NCBI GenBank assembly: GCA_033065855.1
Contig: JAVXUO010001852.1
Coordinates: 1 to 64,000 of the forward strand
Source of the DNA: Escallonia rubra
Lineage: Eukaryota > Streptophyta > Magnoliopsida > Escalloniales > Escalloniaceae
Length of the DNA: 64,000 bases
Direction: 5' to 3'
Positions 49,901 to 61,253 of this stretch are shown here, one piece after another (position 1 is the first letter of the stretch; every line of letters begins with the position of its first letter). Position numbers and translations under genes: made by a program. The notes under the pieces are model-generated. The model did not search any database. It saw nothing but the letters and a program-made list of their open reading frames with translations, and was not told where the DNA came from.

Positions 49901-52900
49901 TATTTGGAAATTCAAGGCTCTCTCCCCTTTCCCCTCCCCTCAAACAGAACCAAGAAAGGTTATACTGGTTGATATGACTTATAAGCACATAAACGCGCTC
50001 ACAGGCACACATTAGTGGGTTCTATGTTTCGTAGGATAAACTTCAAGATTTTTCCTTGATGCATTCGAACCTATTCCTTAAATAGGATGTGTATCCAGAT
50101 TAGGTTCTCACACAAGTGGCTGTTTATATCCTCCCTTTGCCAAATGACAAGTTTACATTGTATGTTCCTAGTTTGACTTCTTTTTGCTTTCGACCTTTTG
50201 TGACATTGGTTTTGGCGGTTGTACTCTTTCCTTTCTTTTCTTTTGGTTTCTTACTGGCAGTTTTCTATGAGGGAGTCTACCCATAGCTGTGGAATTGGAT
50301 GAAAATGCCAATATATCAGTTGAATTTATTTTTTTTGGTAGCTCTCGTTTCCACAACCAATTGCTTATCCGCCCCTTCATTTATCTCTTGAAACTGCGTT
50401 TGTGCCTAATGTGAAACTTTTAGTGACAAAACATGGTGTGGAAAAGCACTTCCCTTTTTTTCAATCGAAGTTAAATTCTGTTGAATGAAATAATTTGGAG
50501 TTTTATAAAGTGCAATGCTTGGACGTTGTGATACAACTATGATAAAGCTGTAGTAGTAGCTAAATGGAGCTACATCAAAGACCTAAAAAAACTGCTGATG
50601 ACAGTGGAAGTTGGTCAGGCACGATTACCAGGTTCTTGCCTTTCTGGCTCAAGCAAAATGCGGTACCAGATGATTTAAAGGACACATTTGTCTTTGCCGT
50701 TCTCTCACTAGAATGCTGTCTGGTTTTGTCTTTGAACGTATGTACCAATTGTTATTGTTGCAAGCAATTTAAAAAGTAGGAGAAAGATATCAGCGTTTTT
50801 CTGTTTCCTGCGTGTTTATGAACCTTTTGAACTTCTATTGTTAATGACAGACTTTATTTGCCATTTGAAATAGGCTTCTTGTGTCATCAAGAAAGAAATA
50901 ATTTTGGATCGACCTGGCATAGCAGGAATTTCGATTCGGCCAGATGGCAAAATTGCTGCAACTGCTGGCTGGGATCACAGGTAGGTGAAGCTAGCGCTAT
51001 ATTGGTTTAATTCTCTTTAGTGAAGTTACCATATCTCACATGTATGGATATCATGTGCTTACCCAATCTTACGAAGGAATTTTGCACCTGCCCAGTTTTC
51101 AACTTAACCCTCCACGTTTTAACTAAACTCTTCGGGCCACAACGTTGTGAGGTGCCATCATAGAGGTGAGAGATTTCCTTTTATCTGTTTCCTCGACATA
51201 ATTGACCTGAGGCAATTTGAACAGAAATTTTTCTATGGGGTTGCACAATTACGAAAAGAGGAGAACAATCATTAAGACAGCACCATTCGTCTTTATAAGC
51301 ACGTTGACCTATGTTGTAAACTAAGCCCGTTAGATCGCTTCACAGTGTTACATCAGTTGATAACCCATTCAAAATTTTGATCAATAAGGTTTGAGAAGTT
51401 GCGATAAGAAGTCAGAAAAAGGAAGTCTATTGAGGGAGATGTGTCTAACTGATGCATCACACTGTCATCAATTAGTTTTCAGATACATGCACTACTAGCA
51501 TGACTTAGCGTTGGTGGTATCTGTAGAGGCGTTGCTGTTATATTGGCTTGACCTCTTTTTCATGCAAATTACGTATTGGGATCCCAAATACTGATCATAA
51601 TGAGGACAATTGAATGCACTCACAAATCTATTTTACAATGTCTTAAGAAATTCTGGTTTATAAATTAATCTATCTGCCAGACAACCACTAGAATTAAACC
51701 ATCACGTAAGGGTAGCTTTTTCTTCTCTCACAGTGTTCAGTTATCTGCACTCTATGGTATTGTAGTGCCAAATCAGATTATGAGAGAAAGTATGTATATT
51801 ACAGGAAGACCTACTCTTTTGGAGCATGTTAAATTGAGTGTACTTGAAACGGGAAGAATGAACTTGGCGAATGGCAACATGATGGCATAAGTGGAGGTGA
51901 TTCCATAAAAAAAGTAGAGGTAATTCGAAAGAAATTCTGTAGGATTCAAACAATGTGTATTGATACCAATCTGCTTGCCACTCAGAGATGAGTGGCTTGC
52001 TTTGGGTCAGAGGTTTCACTAGAAAACTTGGGGACCCGATCAGATTTTGGGTTTAGGCTGCTAGGGAAAACAGGGTTGCCTTTGACCTATTGGAGGATAT
52101 GACTTTTAAGTTCCACATTCGACTTTCAGAACACCGTTAGTTGTACTTCAACCATTATTAGTTGGGAAACCTGGTTGAATGAAGTGTTTTTGTTGCAGCT
52201 CTGTATAGAGGTTTAGTATCCTCTTTCTGACTACTTCTGTAGTAAGGAAACAACATGCTCATGTTTTTGTGTCAATTATTTTGGGCCTTGGGGAAAAAAG
52301 GATGTCTATAAAAGCCTCATATGGCAGATAGACTTGTTTGGTGTACATTTGGTATCCTTGAAGGTCAAACCAACCTATGCAATATTATCCATATTTTCTT
52401 TCAACCTTTGTGTGCTTATTATTGAAAATTCATGTTCAATTCTAGCCTGCAGACCAAGCCTTGTAAATATCATCTGTTATAAATAATCCTCGTGTCTCTA
52501 ATGCCAGAGTGAGGGTATACAATTATCACAAAGGAAATGCTTTGGCCATACTGAAGTATCACCATGGCATGGTATGACATTATTTCTGATTCTATTTTTA
52601 TGCGACATTTCTAAAGTTAATCATGTTCAGTGCAACTATTCTTGCACCTTTTTCTTTCCCTTCCTCTTCCCCCTCCCTATTCATTCCTGTTACCATTTCC
52701 TTTTTTGGGTTTTTCTTTCAGAACCCTTTTTCTTCTTAGTAATATAGGTTCGGAACTTGCGTGCGTGTGTGTGTGGCGGGGGGGGGGGGGGGTTGGAGAT
52801 AGGGCCAGCTCTGATATATAGTTGTGCTTATCTCTTAAATTGATACTTGCGGATCAGATTCCACTATCTTTTTGGCCACAGGAAGCACTGAGTTGAAGGA

Positions 52901-53041
52901 TCTTACGACTTTTGCTAAAGCTTATTTAATTAATTTTGGCAGTGCAACGCCGTTTCATTCTCGAATGATAGTAAACTGATGGCCTCTTCATCAGAAGATA
53001 CCACTGTCGCGCTATGGGAACTTTATTCTCCTCGGACTTGA
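40079..53041 (+). CDS. GTS1: WD40 repeat protein GTS1/ASA1-like (At2g47790-like), 13 exons
   Basis: Exons: 40079-40182, 40299-40361, 40458-40529, 40666-40722, 42696-42898, 45996-46066, 46196-46286, 48711-48777, 49532-49614, 49703-49794, 50874-50980, 52508-52571, 52943-53041. All phases agree; 390 aa, close to about 386 in Arabidopsis GIGANTUS1. The start [17 protein letters not shown] parallels the Arabidopsis N-terminus; an in-frame ATG at 40061 is an alternative. WD-type blades are seen: [57 protein letters not shown] and [12 protein letters not shown]1 is a nuclear and cytosolic WD40 scaffold affecting growth and ribosome-related processes; ASA1 is the ASTRA-complex relative. Exon 5 (aa ~100-166) is the least conserved, and its donor begins a CT microsatellite (GTCTCTCTC). 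Large introns 4, 5, 7 and 11 carry repeats and no other gene. Exon 6 borders are the least certain. Confidence 0.94.
42899..42917. repeat. (CT)n microsatellite at the exon 5 donor of the WD40 gene
   Basis: The intron starts GTCTCTCTCTCT directly after ATTGAAG. It parallels the CT tract at the hydrolase exon 8 donor. Confidence 0.9.
42943..43150. repeat. Direct repeat, period 135 bp, in WD40 intron 5
   Basis: CGGCTCAGATCA, a T run, CCTAAAA, then ACTCACCAGTCTGCCCCTTG and CAGGGGTGGGCTGTCCGCTT occur from 42943 and again from 43078. Confidence 0.9.
43034..43880. mobile_element. Foldback element with GC-rich core in WD40 intron 5
   Basis: About 100 bases (TTTTCTCTAGCTGATCTAGA through ACTCACCAG, then CCCCTTGCAGGGG) at 43034-43140 recur inverted at about 43790-43880 (CCCCTGCAAGGGACGGCTGG through GAGATCAGCTAGAAAA). 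The core contains C-rich, GT-rich and pure G tracts (43580-43591, 43644-43656). No transposase is visible and the family is unknown. Confidence 0.65.
46861..46903. repeat. (CT)n(CA)n microsatellite in WD40 intron 7
   Basis: About 11 CT units followed by CA units with one CG interruption. A pure G run also lies in intron 12 of the same gene, at about 52778-52792. Confidence 0.95.
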
Positions 53042-54537
53042 ATTGATAACTCTATGGACTTGTATGCAAACATCACTAGGTAAGTCATTTCCTTCCTCTT
53101 CTCTGTTAAACTGTTTTGTTTGTAAGTCATTGAGTTGTACATGTTGTTAGGACTCCTTTTTCTCTTTTTTGTCTTTCATCTCAGTTTTATCTGTATTGGC
53201 ATGGATACCTGGAGGAAACCTGTTGTGAAGGATACGATTTCTATGTTATGTTGAATCTTAGACAGTGCCTCTTTTTTCTTTTCTTTTGTTGCTGGAGATG
53301 GAACTGAGTTTTGGTTTCCCATGATGTGTGACATCAGTGAACTTTGCAATCCCGTCATAGGAATTTAAACTTCTTTAATGACACATGCACATTTCTGTTC
53401 ATACCAAGTAAAGCTATGAAAGGGATTTAAGAATCTCTGCTCTCTCTAATTCTAACTCAGCTGATGCTGGTGGTTTTGAGACAATGACGCCAGCTAGCTC
53501 TCGCTACACACTGAACGTCATAGCTTTTGGAGCTGGAGACAGTTATCTTTGTTTGTCATGTCTCATGTCAGCTCTAGATTCTTTAGAATGTAAAAAGTTC
53601 CTAAGGCAATTTGTTCGTGTGAAAGTGTGAATGCTTGAGCAAAGAAACCTATTCAAATGCTCCCTAAATACAGATTCAGAACTTGTACTGTAACCCATGT
53701 TTCTTGCATTATGACCTGTGTGATCATTAAGTAACTAACCCTGCTGGTCGGATGTGTGAGTTTTATGACCAGCATTAAACATGTTTTTGACATAGGGTGA
53801 GGATCAAGCATTAGGATTACAAGTTTCTTTCTTGTGAAGCCCCGGTCTCAGGCTCCAAAAGAACACTTGGACAAGGAGAATTGGCTATGAGGCCAGTTAA
53901 AGCAAATAACAAAAAGAACCAAGTTATTAATATATCACTTCCTTTATTTATTCTTTGCCGGAGAAAGGTTCAAAAAACCTTAGTCAAAGTTTTATTTACA
54001 CATGTTCGTTGTGACTTCATATAGGTACCATCTGTATTAGACTATAATTTTAATATTTTCTATAAGAGAATCGCGTTTCGCATGAGAAAGATTGCATGTG
54101 TTTGCCAGGATTACAAGAAAATGCAGTTTACATAAACGAACACTGGACTCCCAATGGCTCTATAATTTCTTATGCTAGAGTAAAATTGGATGCTAAATAG
54201 ACTCCCAAACTGAATTACTCCTATCCAAGTATGCACTATTCATGTGAAGGGATGGAGTGATTGCTTGAATTTTGTAGGTGGGTTGAAGATTTTTGGAGAT
54301 AAAACACTGTAATGAACTATTTCTGAGAGTGAAAGCAACGGAATATAAGAGTTGATAGCTCGAGAGGATTGTGGCATCAATTTTACGATATTTGGATGAT
54401 AAGCTGGAGGGGAAGGAGTGATTGCTTGAGTTTTGGAGTGAATTCAACATCTTCGAAAATGAAACAATACAATGAACAATTTCAAAAAGCAACCAAGTAT
54501 AAACTTGGCCATACAATAACGTGCAAATGCCGGAAAC
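53042..54537. other. 3' flank of the WD40 gene and intergenic DNA
   Basis: The 3' UTR is expected after 53041. No further gene is seen. Related direct repeats begin at 54254 and are described separately. Confidence 0.5.
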
Positions 54538-55098
54538 TAAGGTAGCGTTTGGTAACATTTACGTTTTCATTTTTTTCTCCAGTTCTATAAATTGGAGAGA
54601 AAACGCATTGGACACATGATTTTTCGTTTTTTCTCCTTTTAGTTTTGAAAACAGGACTGTTTTTGAAAACTCTCATTTTAGAGTTTTCAGTTTTGAGACC
54701 CTCCCCCCACCGCCCGTTGGCCACCACCGCTACCAAAGAAAAAACTCAAAATAAAAATTATGTAACCAAACACTCAAAAGAAAAAATTTAAAATAAAAAC
54801 TGGGTGGACTCAAATATCCATTTGTTTTTGTAAAAAAATAAAAACTAAACTGATTTTGATTTTGATTTTTGGAACAAAAAATCAAAACTGAAAGTGATTT
54901 CAAACAGACTCTAAATTAATACACACAAGATAAATATTTGTAACGTAGGCGTGTGGCTTCAAGCATTCCCGTTTAAGGTGTTCTAGTATCATGCCCAAGA
55001 GCTCATTTGCAAGTTGGTAAAAGTGTTGCTGGGACATCCAAAAGAGTTGATAGCTCGAGAGAATTTTGGCATCAATCCATACTAAGATGATAAGCTGG
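54254..55098. repeat. Dispersed direct repeats of an unknown family
   Basis: GGAGTGATTGCTTGA followed by a related ~70-base segment starts at 54254 and at 54415. AGTTGATAGCTCGAGAG, then GGCATCAAT and GATGATAAGCTGG, occurs at about 54350-54405 and again at 55045-55098. A foldback element lies between the two sets. Confidence 0.8.
54538..54914. mobile_element. Foldback MITE-like element
   Basis: The left end CTAAGGTAGCGTTTGGTAAC and the reverse complement of the right end (TTTAGAGTCTGTTTGAAATC) form short imperfect inverted repeats. The interior is rich in TTTTGATTTT, ending around GTTTGG motifs. The element splits a pair of older direct repeats. Confidence 0.5.
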
Positions 55099-56457
55099 TT
55101 CAATAGAGGGGACTGCAAGGTTCAGCAGCTCCGTGTTCTTACTCTCTTCGCTGACCTTTTTCTTTTGTGCAAGCATTGTTCCCTATTTGCTTATCCAAGT
55201 GGTTTGAGATAGTATTTGTCTTATACTTTGAACTAGAATTGAGCTGCATCTCCTGTAGACTTTCTTTTGGTAGGAACTTTGGTTTGTTGTTACGGTCGTT
55301 TGAGGGCGGAAGAACATAACATGCCTCAATTTGTGGCGAATCATTTCGGAGGAATGATAACTTCACCACTTTCTTTTTGATAAAAGAGAATCACTATACC
55401 GCCCCTCTTCAGTTCAAGAGCTCATTCTAGTTGACAATATTACCTTTTAGGCGCAATGCACGGTTACACGTCTATAGAGTAATACTAACAAACTACATAG
55501 GATCATTGAGTTGGTGGAGCAATATTTTCCTTCTGCAAGAAGGTTTGTGAAGTGTAAGCGAGAAAACTGAAATGCAGATATCATTTCCTGTTACTTAATG
55601 GTGATAAAATATACGAGACTGAATACCGAAAAGAGGGAACTCCTTGTTATCCAACATTGTCATATCAGCCATGCGCATGCAACTCATCAACAACGATCGG
55701 CTTGTCATGTTAGATGACACAGACTTTGGCCATCCAGCATCTGCTTATCCTACGACAAATAATGTATCGACCCGAACGACGACGCTTTAAAAATCGGCTC
55801 CAAAGCTCACTCGGTGGAGTGCGACATTGTATCAAATACCATGTGACCCCTTATAGTCCTCAACGGTTTGGTGTTGCACGCCTGACGATAGCTTGACTCA
55901 GACAAATGTTTTCAATGACGATGATCACGTGGTCAGAGTGTACGGTCCGTGCACCGGCCGTGACCGGAAATAAATTATTTTTACATCAACTCAAAGAAGA
56001 TGGTTTGCCATCATCCACATGTTGCCAAATGGCCGTGAAATGGTCACTGTGGTTGGGGTAGCAAATCTTTCAACTTCCCATCTGTAGTACAAACTTGTGA
56101 ATCAAAGTGGATGCGAATTTATTCATTTTTGCGAACAATCAAAGCCATACTGTTCGATGATTTAATAGATGACGGGAAATGGGTCGGACCCGACTCTAAA
56201 TCCCATAGTTTACCGACCCGTGAACCCTATAGGCCAATAGAGTCTATGTTCTAGATACGAAATCGGAGCAGCACGTGATGGTCGGGTCCTTATTGATGGC
56301 AGCAATCCCCATGCCTGGTATATGTACTCTTCCCACGGAATCATAGTACATGGATTTAACAGTCACTTGATAAGTTTGAAATTTATTTTTTAACTTTTTG
56401 TTAGGATTAAAATTATAATTTATATGACCTGTCAGCATAAAAATTAAAACTAGCAGT
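54915..56457. other. Intergenic, no gene seen
   Basis: Apart from the repeat copy at 55045-55098, no feature with family resemblance was found on either strand. Confidence 0.45.
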
Positions 56458-56656
56458 GTTAAGCTGTCGGAAGGCTGCCAGGTCTCTGACTAACCGGAAG
56501 CTATGCCAAAGCTGGAAACGACTTTCCATCGTGCTGCAGTCTTGACGCATGGTTGATTCTTGATGTTCTTTGATTTGTTTTAGTTTGCATGGTTGTAATG
56601 TTGTTGTAGCTTAAACGATAATAAATCACCTTTTTACGGGAAAAAAAGAAAGAAAG
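56458..56656 (+). mobile_element. Short retro-inserted sequence with A-rich tail (LINE 3' end or SINE)
   Basis: About 199 bases ending GATAATAAATCACC, then an A-rich tail (AAAAAAAGAAAGAAAGAA), are flanked by near-identical 17-bp direct repeats AAATTAAAACTAGCAGT (56441-56457) and AAATTGAAACTAGTAGT (56657-56673). The T/G-rich text before the tail resembles plant LINE 3' UTRs. It has no coding sequence. Confidence 0.6.
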
Positions 56657-56673
56657 AAATTGAAACTAGTAGT

Positions 56674-58964
56674 CTTTAGAGTTATTTCTCAAAGTTCCAG
56701 TCATTTGTTTTTTCTTTTTCTTTTTAAACACAATCTTCTCCAGTATTTGCGCTGGACCTGCTGATTCCTTGCGTCCCTAAGTGCAGCCATGAAGCCCAAG
56801 TTTTAGTGATGGGCTCAGTATCAGCTACATGGTTTCAAATGTTAAAAGGGCCAAACTACTCTTTGAGTCCATAAAGATCGAAGCCCACCATTACGTGGAT
56901 TCCAGGGTTTTAGCCCAAGTCATGCTCAAGCCCTGGGCCCAGGCAGATTCAACGTGCAGGGGTGCGGCAAAAATAAGGGGCGATAATGAGTTTTCTGGGA
57001 CAAAATGTATCGATAAAAGTTTCCAATATTTTGACAAACGACGACAAATGCATTTTGTAGCGAAGTTAACTTCCCGTTTGATTATCATTTTTGCTATCTT
57101 CTCTATCTCTATGTAAAAAAAAAAAACTTTTTGAAAAACACCAAATTTAAAGCACTATTAACCAACTCTTTGCAGATAAGTATTGGAATTCATCCTTGTA
57201 GATAGATGCGTTGAAAAATCTCTGTCAAACAACATAGAAGCATCTTCAGTTTTCTTAAGATATTGTTTAACTAAAGACTGTCATGACTATTCTTCTAAAA
57301 GTGAAATCTGAACAAGTTATTTCTTGTGGTTTGAAAAACGAAGAAAATGGTAACGAGACGGAGCGAGCCGTCGCTAGGGGTAATCTAGATGCATTACGGG
57401 TACGTCTGAAAAACGACTAATCTTTCGTTTTCAAGATGGAGTAAGTCTGATGTCTACACATCGATGTCGGGCCTCTTAAAAAACATTTCAAGATGGAGTA
57501 AGTCTGATATCTACATATCGATGTCGGGTCTCTTAAAAACCACGTAAAGGGTCGGTTTACAATAGAAATAAATTTTTTAGCCCGACAATGACAACAAGCT
57601 AATTACTTTGAAGCAACTAATGATGAACAGAGAGCAGATTATGTAGTAAATCATATGATTGATGTTACCCAACATCATTGTCCATTTTAAATTCCCGAAC
57701 ACGTGTACGACTAATTAATCACTCGAAGACAACTCAACAAAGGGGGTTCTCGAATCGCGACTTGCTGAAGCTTTTCCGTGCAATCAAACCTCAGAATTTG
57801 AATGCCAGGCTTGCGACGTTACCTGAATGATCTGGCAATGAAATCAATTCATCCCAGTTTCACCTAATATGAAGTGACAAAGGCAAAGGTGGCAAAAATT
57901 GACTTCTACCGCGCAATCTTACTTGTTGTTTGCTTCTTGTTGTCAAACTGGACTTTTAGTCGCGGAGGCAGGAAGTGTTCAACAAAGTTTTCAAAGGGAA
58001 GATGTGCTCTACTGGGAAGCAGAGTACACTACAGATACTTTCATTAGAGAAGTACGGTAGATGCCCAAAACAGATAAATAAAAATCAATCCCAGTAGATT
58101 GAATTGTGTCATTGGCAAGAGATGCATCATCTAAAACTGTGTTTCAGAATGTTGTACATCAAACAAAGGCATAAAATCTACAAAGTTTGAGTTACAACCG
58201 TTGTAACTTTTACGATATGATATTATCATTTTTCAACTTCGATAGCAAACCGTAGACCATTATGCACCTGAATCGATAGTACCCATTCATGCAAGAGATG
58301 TCATAACTTTATCATAAGGGGGGCATTTGGGCAAGACTTATTTTATTTTATTTTATATTTTTTTTTGGGTGACTTTCATGTCCTAGCAAGATGGCTTCCC
58401 AAAGCCTACTCTATTGGGTGTTTTTTTTTTTGGGGGGGGGGGGCTATATTTCTCATTATTTAACTATAGATGCCAATATTGAGCAACACAGGTTGTTTAC
58501 GAAGCACACCAAGTAGAATAGGAACTTGAATAGAACATCCGAGGAAGAAGTAAACATTATTCCTACTTAGCAGTATCCAGAATGCTATCGCTTTTTTGGT
58601 CCCCTTTTTCAGTGTTATTTCTTTGACTGACTGCATGGCCGCCATAGAAGTCCCATGTGGTAAAGATTGAGGAATAAGGAGGTGAAGGTGATGATCATCC
58701 CAATTATAGTCATATATATTATATGTGTCTTTATAAAAGAAATAATGGTTTCTATAAAACTAGTGAAGGAAGTCTTACTATCATGAATTCGTTCAATAAA
58801 GTTGGGTACTAAGTAGAATTTTCGATGTTAGGCAGAACAACATCCCCCCCCCCGCGGTTACTATCTATAGTTAAACATTTTTCGTAGTATTTGTCCATTC
58901 TATCGTCGAAAAATGGCAAATCTCTCTCTCTCTCTCTCTCTCTCAATCCTCAGGCATGTAAGAA
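56674..58964. other. Intergenic, with a 57-bp tandem duplication and microsatellites
   Basis: A tandem duplication is at 57429-57542, a pure G run at about 58432-58443, and (CT)n at 58921-58944. Minor open frames (for example 56829-57116) have no recognisable family. No gene is supported. Confidence 0.5.
57429..57542. repeat. 57-bp tandem duplication (2 copies)
   Basis: TTTCAAGATGGAGTAAGTCT, then GAT-TCTACA-ATCGATGTCGGG, occurs at 57429 and 57486 with only a few mismatches. Confidence 0.93.
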
Positions 58965-59621
58965 GTAGGGGCGAGCGAGGTTTGGTTTGGAGGTCAAACT
59001 GCAAATCAAACCGTTATTCTTCGGTTTGAAATTTTTTGAACCGAACCGAACCAAACACCGTCGGTTTGGACGGTTCAATTTAGTTGGTTTTATAGGTTTG
59101 GTTTGGTCGATTTGAATCGATTTGCGCCAATTTAAAAAAGTTGTCGCTCTACAAACCTATTATTGAATATAAATGTTATTCAAAATTGAAGTTCTAGTTT
59201 TCTTCTAAATTGCACATAACGTCGTTACATTCAATAACTAACTACTCGTATTATTATATGATTTAACTATTATTCAAGACGTATGTTACAAGAAAGAATA
59301 AAAAAATATACAAGACATATTTATAACTAGACTTTTGTGTTATAATTGCTTTCATTATTTTCTTTTCTTTAAGATTTTGTTTATTTAGATTTGCTTAGTA
59401 CCATGTTTATAAAAATTATCAATGAATGTAACTAAAATATATATTAGTATATCATAGGTCAGTTCGGTTCGGTTTGTGATAGGTTTCAAAAAAGTGAATC
59501 GAGGTCGATTTGAGAGATGTGAAACCGAACCATTAAGATCTTTAGACGGTTCGAATTGAATTAGTTTGGTTCGATCAATTTAAACAGTTTATATCGATTT
59601 AAACGGTTTGATGCTCACCCA
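58965..59621. mobile_element. Non-autonomous hAT-like element rich in ACCGAACC/GGTTTGGTT
   Basis: Left TAGGGGCGAGCGAGGTTTGG and right AAACGGTTTGATGCTCACCCA are inverted-repeat ends, and both subterminal regions carry repeated GGTTCGGTTT and AACCGAACC words. The flanks CATGTAAG and CATGTGAC are similar 8-mers that may be a decayed target duplication. There is no transposase frame. The superfamily is inferred only from the ends and 8-bp flank. Confidence 0.6.
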
Positions 59622-60285
59622 CATGTGACCTTGGTAAAAATCTTGCATGGACCAATACCCGGGTCCAAAGTTGAAAGTTGCCACATAAGAAGAAAAGTAG
59701 AGGTCTGTGGACCATGGCGGACAAGCTGTACTGATATTCATCAGAAGAAAAACATGGATCCAATGCATACTTGCATGGCTGTCATTTACGATTCCTTGTC
59801 ATCGATTCTTCTTTAAATTTTATGCAAAATGTAAGTGGTTTAATTTCTTTCCCACCTAACAAATTTTGTTCATATTAGTACATAATAATTCCCTCCCTGT
59901 CATATCAAGTTTAATCGGTCCCAATCTGTTCATAGAAAATTCAACAAGCTTTTATTTATAGTACTGACAAATGTAGCGTGCAAGTCAGTCAGTTTCGGAC
60001 CATGTATCGACAACATGCAATATAGGTAATCCTCGAATGCTGAGTGTTTTTTATTAAACGTTCTTACTTATTGAACTACGAAGGATTGCAAAGTCACCAT
60101 CCAAATGCGTCATTGGTTAAGTTTTTTGCAAGTAAATTCAGATAATATACACGCATTTTCTTGCACGCGTTAAAATTATATAGTGGTTATCGGGGCAAAG
60201 ACAACTTCTGTAACTTATTTTTGCCACATCTCACTTTGAAATGAAGCTATATATAGTTTGCCGTACATTATCTTTGGTATAATAA

Positions 60286-60337
60286 CTTAAGCGACAAAAG
60301 ATTGTCACTCGTTTTGACATCTTTTGTCGCTAAAGTA
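60286..60337. repeat. Hairpin built on AGCGACAAAAGAT
   Basis: ACTTAAGCGACAAAAGAT, then TGTCA, pairs with TGACATCTTTTGTCGCTAAA, then GT, across a 7-8 base loop, with one or two mismatches. Confidence 0.8.
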
Positions 60338-61142
60338 TGTTTAGCGATATTTTTCTTTAATTTTAAACAAATGTGCTGTACAGCAGAGTAGCCTAGTTTT
60401 TAAAATATGGCACACGCGATTCATAATATGAATGAAATGTAAAGAAATCGTCCAATATCCACCTATCAGAGAGGAGTCGTGCAGAAGTTTGATGTGCACG
60501 TCTAACAAAGCATCCCAAGCTAACATACTTTATGCCAAGATAATAAGCATATTATAACTTTACATCACACTTGAAAATGCCCAGATGATCTTCATAGTAT
60601 TCTCAATCATTGATAGAACATGCTTCACCTACTATACCAATCTTATTTTTGTATATTGAGCGTTCATGATTTTTGCCGATTCAAAGCATTAGGCACCTTG
60701 AAATGAACAGAAAGATACTTTAGTTTCAGAACTTGGGCAACTGGTCTGTGGGACTTGCTCTTTCCAGTTTGGCATGAGCTGCACCGAAAGAGATTTCCCA
60801 GGCTTTTCAAATCTCATATACATGCAGCAAAGGGGAATATTTGACACCCAAGCCAAGCTTTTATTTCTTCACGAACAAGTAACTAGCTGAGTTTTTAGGG
60901 TGCAATATCACTTCCCATACTGGATTTGGTCATTTTGTGGATTTTGTGCTTGCATATTCGTGGAAGCCATCTTTGACTCTTTTGACTGTCTTTTGTAGTT
61001 CCTTAAGAAAGGGGAAAATTTCTTTCTTTCTTTTTTTGGTTGGTATATATATATATATTTTGCCCATTTGAAGAGGGAAATTTTTTTGCTGTTACTCCGG
61101 TCAGAGGAATCTTCCTCTTACCCTTTATATAACGGCAATCAA

Positions 61143-61253
61143 TTGTCTCTAAATGTTTCTAGTGACTTTTATTTAATGAAGTTAAAAAAGTGCTGCTAAG
61201 AATTGTCGCTAAAAGTGTTAGAAAAAAAGTCTCTTGAAACATTTAGCGACTAT
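61143..61253. repeat. Inverted repeat with TTTAGCGAC motif
   Basis: TTGTCTCTAAATGTTTCTAG then TGACTTT (61143-61169) matches the reverse complement of AAAGTCTCTTGAAACATTTA then GCGACTA (61227-61253). An additional GTCGCTAAAA lies between them. TTTAGCGAC words are common in subterminal parts of plant CACTA elements, but no CACTA ends were found here. Confidence 0.65.
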
